Shown here in pieces: positions 1-8,618 of a stretch of DNA of 15,090 nucleotides. The notes under the pieces were generated by a model. The model worked only from the letters and a program-made list of their open reading frames with translations. It had not been told where the DNA came from and ran no database searches. Origin of the DNA: Burkholderiaceae bacterium (GTDB lineage: Bacteria > Pseudomonadota > Gammaproteobacteria > Burkholderiales > Burkholderiaceae_C); the NCBI GenBank assembly GCA_017853735.1, contig JAFMJA010000038.1, positions 1 to 15,090 on the forward strand, read 5' to 3'. Position 1 is the stretch's first letter, and each line of letters starts with the position of its first letter. The translations under genes were made by a program, and so were the position numbers.

Positions 1-10
1 GAAATGTGAA

Positions 11-87
<77 letters not shown>

Positions 88-100
88 ACCGAAGCGATCG

Positions 101-106
101 ATTGTA
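101..106 (-). promoter_or_regulatory. Possible -10 element for the CAT tRNA
   Basis: On the minus strand TACAAT (5 of 6 to TATAAT) lies between the hrcA stop and the tRNA. It would start transcription near base 94, giving a leader of about 7 nt for RNase P to remove. The -35 region would lie inside the hrcA 3' end, where only a weak CTGAGC-like match is seen. The tRNA could instead be transcribed by read-through from hrcA. Confidence 0.35.
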
Positions 107-112
107 AGGGGG

Positions 113-1117
113 CTACTTGTGCTGGCTCAGCGCATTGCCGACCAGCTTGGAGGTGATGTCCACGATCTGGATCATGCGGTCGTAGGCCATGCGGGTGGGG
201 CCGATCACGCCCAGGGTGCCCACCACCTGGCCGTCCACCTCATAGGGCGCGCTCACCACCGACAGTTCCTCGTAGGGAACCACCTGGCTTTCGCCACCAA
301 TGAAGATACGCACCCCCTCGGCCCGGCCGGTCACTTCCAGCAGACGCATCAGCTGAGCCTTCTGCTCGAACAGCTCAAAGGCTCGACGCAAATGGGCCAT
401 GTCGGTGGAAAAGTCACTCACCGAGAGCAAATTGCGCTCGCCGGAGATCACCACTTCCTCCTGGGCCTGGGTCATGGCCTCACCGCCTACCGTCACTGCC
501 GCCTGCATGAGGGCGGCAATTTCGCTGCGCAGGGTTTCCACTTCGCCCTTGAGCTTCTCGCGCACCTTCTCCAGGGTCAGGCCCATGTAATGGCTGTTGA
601 GGTAATTGGCCGCCTCCACCAGCTGAGACTGGGTGTAATCGTGCTCGGTGGAAATGACCCGGTTTTGCACATCGCCTTCGGGCGAGACGATGATGACCAG
701 AATACGCCGCTCGGACAGGCGCAAAAACTCGATCAGGCGAAATACCGAGGCTCGCCGCGGTGCCACCACCACGCCCACAAACTGCGACAGGCTGGACAGC
801 AGGTTGGCAGCATTGGCAATCACCTTGTGCGGCTGGTCAGCGGCCAGTTCGGGGGCGGCAATCTGGCCGCGCTGCACGGTCAGCATGGTGTCGACGAACA
901 GGCGATAGCCGCGTGCGGTGGGCACCCGCCCGGCCGAGGTGTGGGGGCTGGCGATCAGGCCCAGCTCCTCCAGATCGGACATGACGTTGCGGATGGTGGC
1001 AGGCGACAGCTCCAGCCCGGGCGCCCGCGACAGGGTGCGCGAGCCCACCGGCTGCCCCTCGGCGATGTAGCGCTCCACCAGGGTCTTGAGCAGCAACTTG
1101 GCACGTTGATCGAGCAT
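113..1117 (-). CDS. hrcA: Heat-inducible transcription repressor HrcA
   Basis: HrcA represses chaperone operons (groESL, dnaK) by binding CIRCE inverted repeats, and its activity depends on GroEL. The 334-residue length fits the family. The N-terminal winged helix-turn-helix is clear: start MLDQRAKLLLKTLVERYIAEG, then GSRTLSR at about residues 25-31, SPATIRNVMSDLEELG at 38-53 and HTSAGRVPTARGYR at 59-72. The GAF-like and dimerisation regions follow, ending in VGTLGVIGPTRMAYDRMIQIVD. The start matches the usual Burkholderiales HrcA N terminus. There is no Shine-Dalgarno sequence; instead TAAAAT lies exactly 6 nt before the ATG, suggesting a leaderless mRNA. It is divergent from nadK across 28 bp. 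No CIRCE element was found in the window, so its targets lie elsewhere. Confidence 0.96.
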   Translation of the reverse strand: MLDQRAKLLLKTLVERYIAEGQPVGSRTLSRAPGLELSPATIRNVMSDLEELGLIASPHTSAGRVPTARGYRLFVDTMLTVQRGQIAAPELAADQPHKVIANAANLLSSLSQFVGVVVAPRRASVFRLIEFLRLSERRILVIIVSPEGDVQNRVISTEHDYTQSQLVEAANYLNSHYMGLTLEKVREKLKGEVETLRSEIAALMQAAVTVGGEAMTQAQEEVVISGERNLLSVSDFSTDMAHLRRAFELFEQKAQLMRLLEVTGRAEGVRIFIGGESQVVPYEELSVVSAPYEVDGQVVGTLGVIGPTRMAYDRMIQIVDITSKLVGNALSQHK

Positions 1118-1123
1118 GAGGCC

Positions 1124-1129
1124 ATTTTA
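1124..1129 (-). promoter_or_regulatory. Putative leaderless -10 element of hrcA
   Basis: On the minus strand the order is TAAAAT, six bases (GGCCTC), then the hrcA ATG. A -10 hexamer ending at -7 would put the transcription start on the A of the start codon. No convincing -35 is present at 16-18 bp; a TTGCGC lies 21 bp upstream. No ribosome-binding site is visible. Confidence 0.5.
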
Positions 1130-1130
1130 A

Positions 1131-1139
1131 TGATGTAAT
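1131..1139 (+). promoter_or_regulatory. Putative extended -10 promoter of nadK (leaderless)
   Basis: TGATGTAAT combines a TGn extension with the hexamer TGTAAT (5 of 6 to TATAAT). The hexamer is followed by six bases (TTATCC) and the nadK ATG at 1146. This predicts transcription starting at the start codon. The extended -10 could make up for the missing -35; TTGATC at 1106-1111 is 22 bp away, too far for a standard promoter. Confidence 0.5.
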
Positions 1140-1145
1140 TTATCC

Positions 1146-2051
1146 ATGCAGCGCAAATTCCAGCGGGTTGCCCTGATTGGCAAATACCAGACTCCTGTCG
1201 CCTCCGGCTCGGGCGGTGTGTCGCGTGGCGCGCTGGAGGAAGTGGTGCGCTTTTTGCACGCCCAGGCATGCCAGGTGGTGCTGGAGCAGCAGACCGCTGC
1301 CAACGCAGGCATCAGCGCCAGTGCGAACCTGCAGGTGATGGGTCTGGAAGATATTGGGCGCCACTGTGAGCTCGGCCTGGTGGTGGGCGGCGACGGCACG
1401 ATGCTGGGCGTCGGCCGGCAGGTGGCCCATTTGGGCATGCCGCTGATAGGCATCAACCACGGCCGCCTGGGTTTCATGACCGACATCCCGTTTGGCAGTT
1501 TCGAGGCCATTCTGATCCCCATGCTGCGGGGTGAGTGTGTTGAGGAGCAGCGCAACCTGATGCAGGCGCGGGTGATGCGCAATGGCCAGTGCGTGTTTGA
1601 CGCGCTGGCGATGAACGATGTGGTGGTGCACCGCGGCGGCACCTCGGGCATGGTGGAGCTGCGGGTGGAGGTGGACGGCCATTTCGTGGCCAACCAGCGC
1701 GCCGACGGCATGATTGTGGCCTCGCCCACCGGATCGACCGCCTACTCGCTGGCCAGTGGCGGGCCCATCCTGCACCCGGCCAGTGCCGGCTGGGTGCTGG
1801 TGCCGATTGCGCCCCATACCCTGTCCAACCGGCCGGTGGTGGTGCCCAACAACTCGGAGGTGGTGCTCGAGCTGGTGGCCGGGCGTGAAGCCAGCGCCAA
1901 TTTCGACATGCAGTCGCTGGCTTCCTTGCAGCATGGCGACCGGGTGGTGGTGACCCGCTCGGAGCACCAGGTGCGCTTTCTGCACCCACGCGGCTGGAGC
2001 TATTTCGACACCCTGCGCCGCAAACTGCACTGGAACGAGGAGGTCGCATGA
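1146..2051 (+). CDS. nadK: NAD kinase
   Basis: NAD kinase phosphorylates NAD to NADP using ATP in the cytoplasm. The protein has 301 residues, close to the usual length. Signature motifs are in order: GGDGTMLG at 81-88 (contains the catalytic GGDGT), NHGRLGF at 104-110, NDVVVHRGG at 157-165, and SPTGSTAYSLASGGP at 193-207 for NAD and phosphate binding. The N terminus MQRKFQRVALIGKYQ matches betaproteobacterial NadK, which fixes the start. No Shine-Dalgarno is seen upstream; the start sits six bases after a -10-like hexamer. recN follows after a short gap, and the stop is part of an ATGA. The hrcA/nadK/recN neighbourhood is common in proteobacteria. Confidence 0.97.
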   Translation: MQRKFQRVALIGKYQTPVASGSGGVSRGALEEVVRFLHAQACQVVLEQQTAANAGISASANLQVMGLEDIGRHCELGLVVGGDGTMLGVGRQVAHLGMPLIGINHGRLGFMTDIPFGSFEAILIPMLRGECVEEQRNLMQARVMRNGQCVFDALAMNDVVVHRGGTSGMVELRVEVDGHFVANQRADGMIVASPTGSTAYSLASGGPILHPASAGWVLVPIAPHTLSNRPVVVPNNSEVVLELVAGREASANFDMQSLASLQHGDRVVVTRSEHQVRFLHPRGWSYFDTLRRKLHWNEEVA

Positions 2052-2079
2052 TCCGGCCAGGGTCTTGCGATGGACTGTC

Positions 2080-3729
2080 ATGGGCCTGAAACGAATCGTC
2101 CTGCGCGACTTTGTCATCGTCAGCCAGCTCGACCTGGAACTGGCCGAGGGCTTCAGCGTGCTCACCGGCGAGACCGGCGCAGGCAAGTCGATCCTGATCG
2201 ATGCGCTGCAACTGGTCACTGGCGCGCGCGCCGACACTGGCCTGATCCGAGAGGGCGCGTCCCGCACCGAGGTCAGTGCCGAGTTTGACCCCTGCCCGGC
2301 CCTGGCCAGCTGGCTGGAAGAGGGCGGCTTTGCCAGCGACGAGACACTCCTGCTGCGCCGTGTGGTGGACGCGCAGGGCAAGAGCCGGGCCTGGATCAAT
2401 GGCAGTCCGGCCACTGCGGCTCAGCTGCGTGCGGTGGGCGAACAGCTTTTTGACATCCATGGCCAGCATGCCTGGCAAAGCCTGACCCGCAGCGACGCGG
2501 TGCGTGGACTGCTCGATGCCTATGCCCAGGCTGATACCCAGGCCCTGGCCCGGCTTTGGCAGGCCTGGCGGCTGGCGCAAGGCGAGTTGGCACAGGCACA
2601 GACGGCACAGGAGACCTTGCAGCGAGAACACGAGCGGCTGAGCTGGCAAATCGGTGAGCTCGACAAGCTGGCGCCGCGCGCGGGCGAATGGGAAGAGCTC
2701 AACAGCGAACACAGCCGCCTGTCACATGCCCAGGCGCTGCTGGATGCGGCGCAGGGCGCCATCGACCTGCTCGACGAGGCCGAGGACAACACCGGTGACC
2801 TGTTGGGCAAGGCGCTGGCAATGCTGCAGGCACAAGCCCATCTGGAGCCCGAATTTGCCAACATCGCCGAGGTGTTGGCATCCAGCCTGGCCCAGGTGGA
2901 GGACAGCGCACACAGCCTGCGCGCCTACCTGCGCCGCACCGAGCCTGACCCGCTGCGCCTGGCCGAGCTGGATACACGGGTCAGCCAGTGGCTGGCGCTG
3001 GCGCGCCGTTACAAACGCCCGCCGCACGAGCTGGCCGCCCTGCTGGCGGGCTGGAAAGAAGATCTGGCCAAGCTGGAGGCCGCCGCCGACCTGGCCGCCC
3101 TGAGCGAGGCCGAGGCCAGGGCCGAGGCCGCCTACCTGCAGGAGGCACGCGCGCTGTCGCGCCTGCGCGCCAAGGCCGCGCCGCAACTGGCGCGCAGCGT
3201 CAGCCAGGCCATGCAGGGCCTGGGCATGCAGGGTGGGCGTTTTGAGGTGGCGCTTGAAAAGCTGGCAACGCCCCAGCAGTCGGGCCTGGAAGATGTGCAG
3301 TTTCTGGTGGCAGCGCATGCGGGCAGCACACCAAGAGCTGTGGGCAAGGTGGCTTCGGGCGGCGAGCTCTCGCGCATCGCGCTGGCCATCGCGGTCACCA
3401 CCAGCCGCCTGGGCAATGCCCAGACCCTGATCTTTGACGAGGTCGACGCTGGGGTAGGCGGGGCGGTGGCTGAAACAGTCGGCCGCCTGATGAAACAACT
3501 CGGACGCGACCGGCAGGTGCTGGCGGTCACCCATCTGCCGCAGGTGGCCGCCTGCGCTGACCACCACCTGCTGGTCAGCAAGCTGCAGCAGGACGGCACC
3601 ACCCTGAGTTCGGTGAGCGCGGTGCAGGGCGAACAGCGGGTGAGCGAGATCGCGCGCATGCTGGGTGGCGAAAAACTCTCGGGCACCAGTCTGGCCCATG
3701 CCCGCGAAATGCTGCTGCCCAAGGAGTGA
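2080..3729 (+). CDS. recN: DNA repair protein RecN
   Basis: RecN is an SMC-like ATPase that acts early in recombinational repair of double-strand breaks. Counting from the ATG at 2080 it has 549 residues, the usual size. The Walker A motif GETGAGKS is at 30-37. A long coiled-coil middle rich in Glu, Ala, Leu and Gln spans about 150-370. The ABC signature ASGGELSRIALAI is at about 425-437, Walker B LIFDEVDAGVGG at about 450-461, and an H-loop-like AVTHLPQVAA follows. A TTG at 2065 is in frame upstream, but MGLKRIVLRDFVIV is the normal N terminus, so I chose the ATG. The ribosome-binding site is weak. It lies 28 bases after nadK and 8 bases before rapZ, so the three are probably one operon. Confidence 0.96.
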   Translation: MGLKRIVLRDFVIVSQLDLELAEGFSVLTGETGAGKSILIDALQLVTGARADTGLIREGASRTEVSAEFDPCPALASWLEEGGFASDETLLLRRVVDAQGKSRAWINGSPATAAQLRAVGEQLFDIHGQHAWQSLTRSDAVRGLLDAYAQADTQALARLWQAWRLAQGELAQAQTAQETLQREHERLSWQIGELDKLAPRAGEWEELNSEHSRLSHAQALLDAAQGAIDLLDEAEDNTGDLLGKALAMLQAQAHLEPEFANIAEVLASSLAQVEDSAHSLRAYLRRTEPDPLRLAELDTRVSQWLALARRYKRPPHELAALLAGWKEDLAKLEAAADLAALSEAEARAEAAYLQEARALSRLRAKAAPQLARSVSQAMQGLGMQGGRFEVALEKLATPQQSGLEDVQFLVAAHAGSTPRAVGKVASGGELSRIALAIAVTTSRLGNAQTLIFDEVDAGVGGAVAETVGRLMKQLGRDRQVLAVTHLPQVAACADHHLLVSKLQQDGTTLSSVSAVQGEQRVSEIARMLGGEKLSGTSLAHAREMLLPKE

Positions 3730-3737
3730 GCTGAGGC

Positions 3738-4607
3738 ATGGAAATCGTGCTGATCACTGGCATGTCGGGTTCCGGCAAATCGGTCGCACTGAATGCGCTG
3801 GAAGATGCCGGCTACTACTGCGTGGACAACCTGCCGCCCGAACTGCTGACAGAGTTTGTCGGCCTGCAGCAGCAAAGGCAAAGCCAGCGGGTGGCCATTG
3901 CCATGGATGTGCGCAGCGCCGACTCCTTGCCGCTGGTGCCCGAGTTGCTCAAATCCCTGCGCAAGCAAGGCCTGGCGGTCAAGCTGCTGTTTTTTGACGC
4001 AGCCACTGAAACCCTGGTGCACCGCTACTCCGAGACCCGGCGCAAGCACCCGCTGTCGCAAAACCTCAGCCGCAGCGAAGCCAGCGACACCAAGCATGTG
4101 CTGATGGAAGTGATCGAGCTGGAACGCGAGCTGCTGACCGAACTGCGCGAGCTGGCCCATGTGATCGACACCAGCCTGATCCGCCCCTCGCAGCTGCAAG
4201 GCTATGTCAAGGATGTGCTGTCCACCCCGGCCGCGCAACTGACCCTGGTGTTCGAATCGTTTGCCTTCAAGCGTGGCATCCCGCTGGATGCCGACTACCT
4301 GTTTGATGTGCGCATGCTGCCCAACCCGCATTACGAGCCATCGCTACGGGCGCTGACCGGGCTGGATGCGCCGGTGATCGAATTTCTGCGCGCCCAGCCA
4401 GAAGTGCAGCGCCTGCAGGACGATATCGAGCGTTTTCTGCGCCACTGGCTCGATGCCATGGCGCGCGACCACCGCAGCTATGTCACCGTGGCCATAGGCT
4501 GCACCGGCGGCAAGCACCGCTCGGTCTATCTGGTGCAAAGGCTGGGGGCACTGTTTGCCGCACAATGGAATACCGTGACCCGCCACCGCGATGCCCATGA
4601 GGCCTGA
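3738..4607 (+). CDS. rapZ: RNase adapter protein RapZ (YvcJ/YhbJ family nucleotide-binding protein)
   Basis: In E. coli RapZ binds the sRNA GlmZ and directs RNase E to it, controlling GlmS and so amino-sugar supply for the cell wall. In betaproteobacteria this exact role is inferred. The 289 residues match the family. The P-loop GMSGSGKS is at residues 8-15, followed by GYYCVDNLPPEL. In the C-terminal domain I see DVRMLPNPHYEP and the conserved GCTGGKHRSVYL. The start has AAGGAG overlapping the recN stop, plus a closer TGAGG. In many relatives hprK or ptsN is next to rapZ; neither is here. The gene lies 8 bases after recN and is probably translated from the same message. Confidence 0.95.
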   Translation: MEIVLITGMSGSGKSVALNALEDAGYYCVDNLPPELLTEFVGLQQQRQSQRVAIAMDVRSADSLPLVPELLKSLRKQGLAVKLLFFDAATETLVHRYSETRRKHPLSQNLSRSEASDTKHVLMEVIELERELLTELRELAHVIDTSLIRPSQLQGYVKDVLSTPAAQLTLVFESFAFKRGIPLDADYLFDVRMLPNPHYEPSLRALTGLDAPVIEFLRAQPEVQRLQDDIERFLRHWLDAMARDHRSYVTVAIGCTGGKHRSVYLVQRLGALFAAQWNTVTRHRDAHEA

Positions 4608-4652
4608 GCGCGCTGGCCTGGACCTTTTCCTCAACTTCAATCAACAACTCAA

Positions 4653-4665
4653 TAGGAGACTTCTC

Positions 4666-4668
<3 letters not shown>
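4653..4668 (+). promoter_or_regulatory. Ribosome-binding site deciding a TTG start for the TctC-type gene
   Basis: TAGGAGA at 4653-4659 lies six bases before an in-frame TTG at 4666. Upstream in-frame ATG codons at 4591 and 4597 lie inside rapZ and would put 23-25 polar residues before the signal peptide. The TTG gives a normal short n-region, so it is preferred. Confidence 0.75.
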
Positions 4669-5663
<995 letters not shown>

Positions 5664-5664
<1 letters not shown>

Positions 5665-6710
5665 TGAATTGGCAAGCCGCGATCGATTTCATCAACACCT
5701 GCGAAAGCCCCTGGTCGCGCGACTGCTCGCCGCCCTGGGGCATCCACGATCAGGATCCCGCGCCCTACAACCGTCTCTACGGCCCGGTGCATGCGCGTGG
5801 CGGTGTGGCTGGGGTGATCCACCACCGTGGCCAGTGCCTGGCCCAATGGGGCGAGGTGCACCGCGCCGACCTTACCTTCAGTGTGGCCAAGACCTATCTG
5901 GCGCTGCTGGCCGGACTGGCGGTGGATGAGGGTCTGCTGCCCGATGTGCACGAACCGGTGATCAAGCGCTGCCCTGGCATTGGCTTTGAAGGCGAGCGTC
6001 TCTCGCGCATCACCTGGCATCACCTGCTGCAGCAGACCAGCGAGTGGGAAGGCAGCTGCCTGGGCATCCCCGAGCAGGTGGACCGCTACCGCTGGCTGAC
6101 CTACCAGCCCGGTGCGGCCGAGGGACGTAAGGGCGACGCCCGCCCGCTGGGCGAACCCGGCTCGCGCTTTGAATACAACGATGTGCGCATCAACCAGCTC
6201 GCGCTGGCGCTGCTGCATCTGTGGCAACGTCCGCTGCCCGAGCTCTTCACCGAGCGCTTTTTGCAGCCCCTGGGCTGCACCGATCCCTTTCAGTGGGTGG
6301 GCTACGAACAGGGCTGGACCACAGTCCGGGGCCAGCGCATGATGTCGGTGCCCGGTGGCAGCCACTGGGGCGGCGGCGTCTCCATCTCGGCCTGGGACCA
6401 GGCGCTGATCGGCCTCATGCTGATGCAAGGCGGCCAGTACCAGGGCAAGACCCTGCTCTCGAAAAAGTGGGTGGCGCGCATGACCCAGCCCTGCGATGTG
6501 GCGCCCTACTACGGCTACCTGGTCTGGCTCAACCAGGCCGGGCATCTGTTTGAAGCCGCTCCGCGCAGCTCATGGTTTGCCATCGGCGCGGGCTCTTCCA
6601 TCACCTGGATCGATGCGGAGCTGCAGCTGGTCTGCGTGCTGCGCTGGATCGATGCGGCCAAGACCAATGACTGCATTGCCCAGGTGATGGCAGCGATTGG
6701 ACGCAGTTAG
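5664..6710 (+). CDS. Serine hydrolase, class C beta-lactamase fold
   Basis: The protein has 348 residues and belongs to the penicillin-binding/beta-lactamase superfamily (Beta-lactamase, PF00144-like). The catalytic SxxK is SVAK at 73-76. The second motif, normally YxN, reads YND at 171-173, and the third (K/H-x-G) reads HWG at 234-236 within GGSHWGGG. No signal peptide is visible, so a cytoplasmic location is likely. The substrate cannot be told: esterase, amidase or peptidase are all possible, and resistance to beta-lactams should not be assumed. The ATG at 5664 shares its A with the stop of the TctC-type gene; an adjacent in-frame TTG at 5661 is less likely. The tight coupling suggests related roles, perhaps hydrolysing the imported ligand. 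It converges on mutY. Confidence 0.88.
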
Positions 6711-6725
6711 CCCGCCGCCGCGGGC
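6710..6725. terminator. Hairpin between converging serine-hydrolase gene and mutY
   Basis: GCCCGC (6710-6715), loop CGCC, GCGGGC (6720-6725) forms a perfect 6-bp GC stem filling the 15-base gap between the converging stops. Neither side has a T-run, so it is not a canonical intrinsic terminator. It could slow polymerase or protect 3' ends on both strands. Confidence 0.35.
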
Positions 6726-7763
6726 TCAGCCCGACAGCAGCTTGCGCACCGGCGCGGGCAGTCCCAGTTGTGGCCATTGCCCTGGCTCAAACCATTGGCC
6801 CTCCGTCTGCAACCGGCTGGATGACTTCAGCTGCAGGCGCACCGGATGCAGGTGCAGATCCTTGTGGGTCAGCACATGTTTGACCACCGGCAGATCATGA
6901 AGCGCCGCGCGTTGACGGGCTGGCAACGCCGTTTCCAGGGCTTCGCGACTGTCGAACAGCGGCAGGCAGTACAGACCGGCCCAGACGCCGGGGGTGGGCC
7001 GCTGGCTAAGCCATACCGCACCGTCCGGCGTTTGCGCCCACAGCAGCCAGAGCGATTCACTGCTGCGCTTGAGACGGCGCGTCTTGACCGGATAGCGCTC
7101 ATGCGCACCTTGCTGATGCGCTACGCAGCACCCGATCAGCGGACAGGCCGTGCAATGCGGGTTGCGGCTGGTGCAGACGGTGGCGCCCAGGTCCATCACG
7201 CCCTGGGTATAGATTGGCATGGCTCGCGCCAGGTCGCGCGTGGGCAACAGCTCGGTGGCTCTCTCCCACAACGCGCGCTCGCTGGCACTGTCAGCCAGGT
7301 CGGCGCCAAAGCCGAGCAAGCGCGTCAGCACGCGCTTGACATTGCCATCCAGAATGGCCACCCGCTCGCCAAAGCAGATGGAAGCGATGGCCGCCGCTGT
7401 GGAGCGGCCGATGCCAGGCAGGGTTTGCAATTCGTGTGCGCTGCGCGGAAAGGCGCCGCCGTGATCGCTTACCACCTGCTGGGCGCAGGCGTGCAGATTG
7501 CGCGCACGGCTGTAGTAGCCCAGACCGCTCCACAGGGCCAGCACCTCGTCCTGATGCGCAAGCGCCAAGGCGGCCACATCGGGGAAGCGTCGCAAGAAGC
7601 GGGCGTAGTAATCACGCACCGTGGCCACCTGGGTCTGCTGCAACATGATCTCGGACAGCCAGACCCGGTACGGATCTTGGGTGCCTTGCCAGGGCAGGTC
7701 ATGGCGGCCATGCGTGCGTTGCCAGCGCAGCACAAGCGTGGCCAAGTCCATGCCACTCTTCAT
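6726..7763 (-). CDS. mutY: A/G-specific adenine glycosylase MutY
   Basis: MutY removes adenine mispaired with 8-oxoguanine. From the ATG at 7763 it has 345 residues. The catalytic Glu is in SEIMLQQTQ (Glu38), the helix-hairpin-helix is LPGIGRSTAAAI at 115-126, and the catalytic Asp is in ILDGNVKRVL (Asp139). A [4Fe-4S] cluster motif C-x6-C-x2-C-x5-C uses Cys197, 204, 207 and 213. A C-terminal NUDIX-like domain that reads 8-oxoG follows (GAVWLSQRPTPGVWAGLYCLP). The frame is open further upstream into mutM, but that part is not MutY-like. An alternative start at 7751 (MDLATLVLRW) has a slightly better AAGAG upstream. It begins 5 bases after mutM on the same strand, so the two are co-transcribed. 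Confidence 0.96.
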   Translation of the reverse strand: MKSGMDLATLVLRWQRTHGRHDLPWQGTQDPYRVWLSEIMLQQTQVATVRDYYARFLRRFPDVAALALAHQDEVLALWSGLGYYSRARNLHACAQQVVSDHGGAFPRSAHELQTLPGIGRSTAAAIASICFGERVAILDGNVKRVLTRLLGFGADLADSASERALWERATELLPTRDLARAMPIYTQGVMDLGATVCTSRNPHCTACPLIGCCVAHQQGAHERYPVKTRRLKRSSESLWLLWAQTPDGAVWLSQRPTPGVWAGLYCLPLFDSREALETALPARQRAALHDLPVVKHVLTHKDLHLHPVRLQLKSSSRLQTEGQWFEPGQWPQLGLPAPVRKLLSG

Positions 7764-7768
7764 GGCGC

Positions 7769-8581
7769 TTACTTCTGGCATGCCGGGCAATAAAAGGTGG
7801 AGCGCTGGCCCTGCTTGATCAGGCGGATGGTGGTGCCGCAAACCTTGCAGGGCAGCCCAGCTCGCCCATACACCATCGCCTCGAGCTGGAAATAGCCGTT
7901 TTCACCCTGGGCATTGGAAAAGTCACGCAGGGTGCTGCCACCTTTTTCCACCGCGCGGGCCAGCACCTCGCGGACCGCCGCATGCAGCCTGGCCGCACGC
8001 GGCCGGCTGATCCTGTGGGCCGCCAGGGTGGGCCGGATGCCGGCCAGGAACAGGGCCTCGCTGGCGTAGATATTGCCGACACCAACCACGATGTCACCCG
8101 CCAGCAGAACCTGCTTGATCGCAGATTTACGCTGCTGGAGTGCGGCGTGGAAATTCTCTGGCCGGAAATCTTCCGACAGCGGCTCCACCCCCAGACCACC
8201 CAGCAGTTTGCGTGCAATGGGCGAGGTCTCACTCTGGGCATAGACCACCGCACCAAAGCGGCGCGGGTCGTTCAGGCGCAGGGTGCCCAGGCTAGTGCGC
8301 AGCTCGACATGGTCATGCTTTGTCCGCTCAGGCAGCTGGCTGGCAAAACTCAGGCTGCCAGACATGCCCAGATGGATCAGCAGCAGGCCTTCACTGAGGT
8401 CCAGCAGCAAATATTTGCCGCGTCGGCGCACCGCAAGCACCCGTCGCCCAAGCAGTTTTTCGGGTCGGATGCCCAATGGCCAACGCAGCGATTGACCCAG
8501 TGACACCGCCTCAATGGTGGCGCCAGCAATGCGATGGGCAAAGCTCAGGCGGGTGACTTCGACTTCGGGGAGTTCTGGCAT
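7769..8581 (-). CDS. mutM: Formamidopyrimidine-DNA glycosylase MutM (Fpg)
   Basis: MutM excises 8-oxoguanine and formamidopyrimidines from DNA and cleaves the strand by beta,delta-elimination. The 270-residue length is typical. MPELPEVEV gives the catalytic Pro2 (N-terminal after Met removal) and Glu3, and RRRGKYLLL contains the conserved Lys56. GVGNIYASEALF is the helix-two-turn-helix region. The C-terminal zinc finger C-x2-C-x16-C-x2-C uses Cys245, 248, 265 and 268. The start is fixed by the invariant MPELPEVE. No Shine-Dalgarno is seen. It is divergent from the TPR gene over 37 bp and lies directly upstream of mutY, forming a GO-repair operon. Confidence 0.97.
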   Translation of the reverse strand: MPELPEVEVTRLSFAHRIAGATIEAVSLGQSLRWPLGIRPEKLLGRRVLAVRRRGKYLLLDLSEGLLLIHLGMSGSLSFASQLPERTKHDHVELRTSLGTLRLNDPRRFGAVVYAQSETSPIARKLLGGLGVEPLSEDFRPENFHAALQQRKSAIKQVLLAGDIVVGVGNIYASEALFLAGIRPTLAAHRISRPRAARLHAAVREVLARAVEKGGSTLRDFSNAQGENGYFQLEAMVYGRAGLPCKVCGTTIRLIKQGQRSTFYCPACQK

Positions 8582-8606
8582 GTCGGGCGAAACGGCTGGC
8601 TTGGAT

Positions 8607-8612
8607 TATTAT
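8607..8612 (+). promoter_or_regulatory. Putative leaderless -10 element of the TPR gene
   Basis: TATTAT (5 of 6 to TATAAT) is followed by six bases (GGCCCG) and the ATG at 8619, which predicts transcription starting at the ATG. No -35 match or ribosome-binding site is seen. It overlaps a -10-like element for mutM on the other strand. Confidence 0.5.
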
Positions 8613-8613
8613 G
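8608..8613 (-). promoter_or_regulatory. Putative -10 element of mutM-mutY
   Basis: On the minus strand CATAAT (5 of 6) overlaps the plus-strand TATTAT by five bases. Transcription would start near 8601 and give a leader of about 20 nt before the mutM ATG. The leader has no clear Shine-Dalgarno, and the -35 region is weak. Confidence 0.4.
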
Positions 8614-8618
8614 GCCCG

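Noticed and set aside
119..1138. A 339-codon plus-strand frame over hrcA, and similar long antisense frames over recN (2722-3699), the hydrolase (5559-6545) and mutY (6846-7793)
   Set aside because: All are complements of clearly recognised genes with low-complexity His/Gln/Arg-rich translations; typical high-GC shadows.
2065..2079. TTG start adding five residues to RecN
   Set aside because: The extra residues do not fit the RecN N terminus, and the AGGG upstream is only two bases from the TTG, too close to work.
4591..4665. Longer TctC-type protein starting at ATG 4591 inside rapZ
   Set aside because: It would put a polar stretch before the signal peptide; the TTG at 4666 has a strong AGGAGA at correct spacing.
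7764..7841. MutY extended to 7841
   Set aside because: The added residues overlap the mutM zinc finger in another frame and do not resemble MutY.
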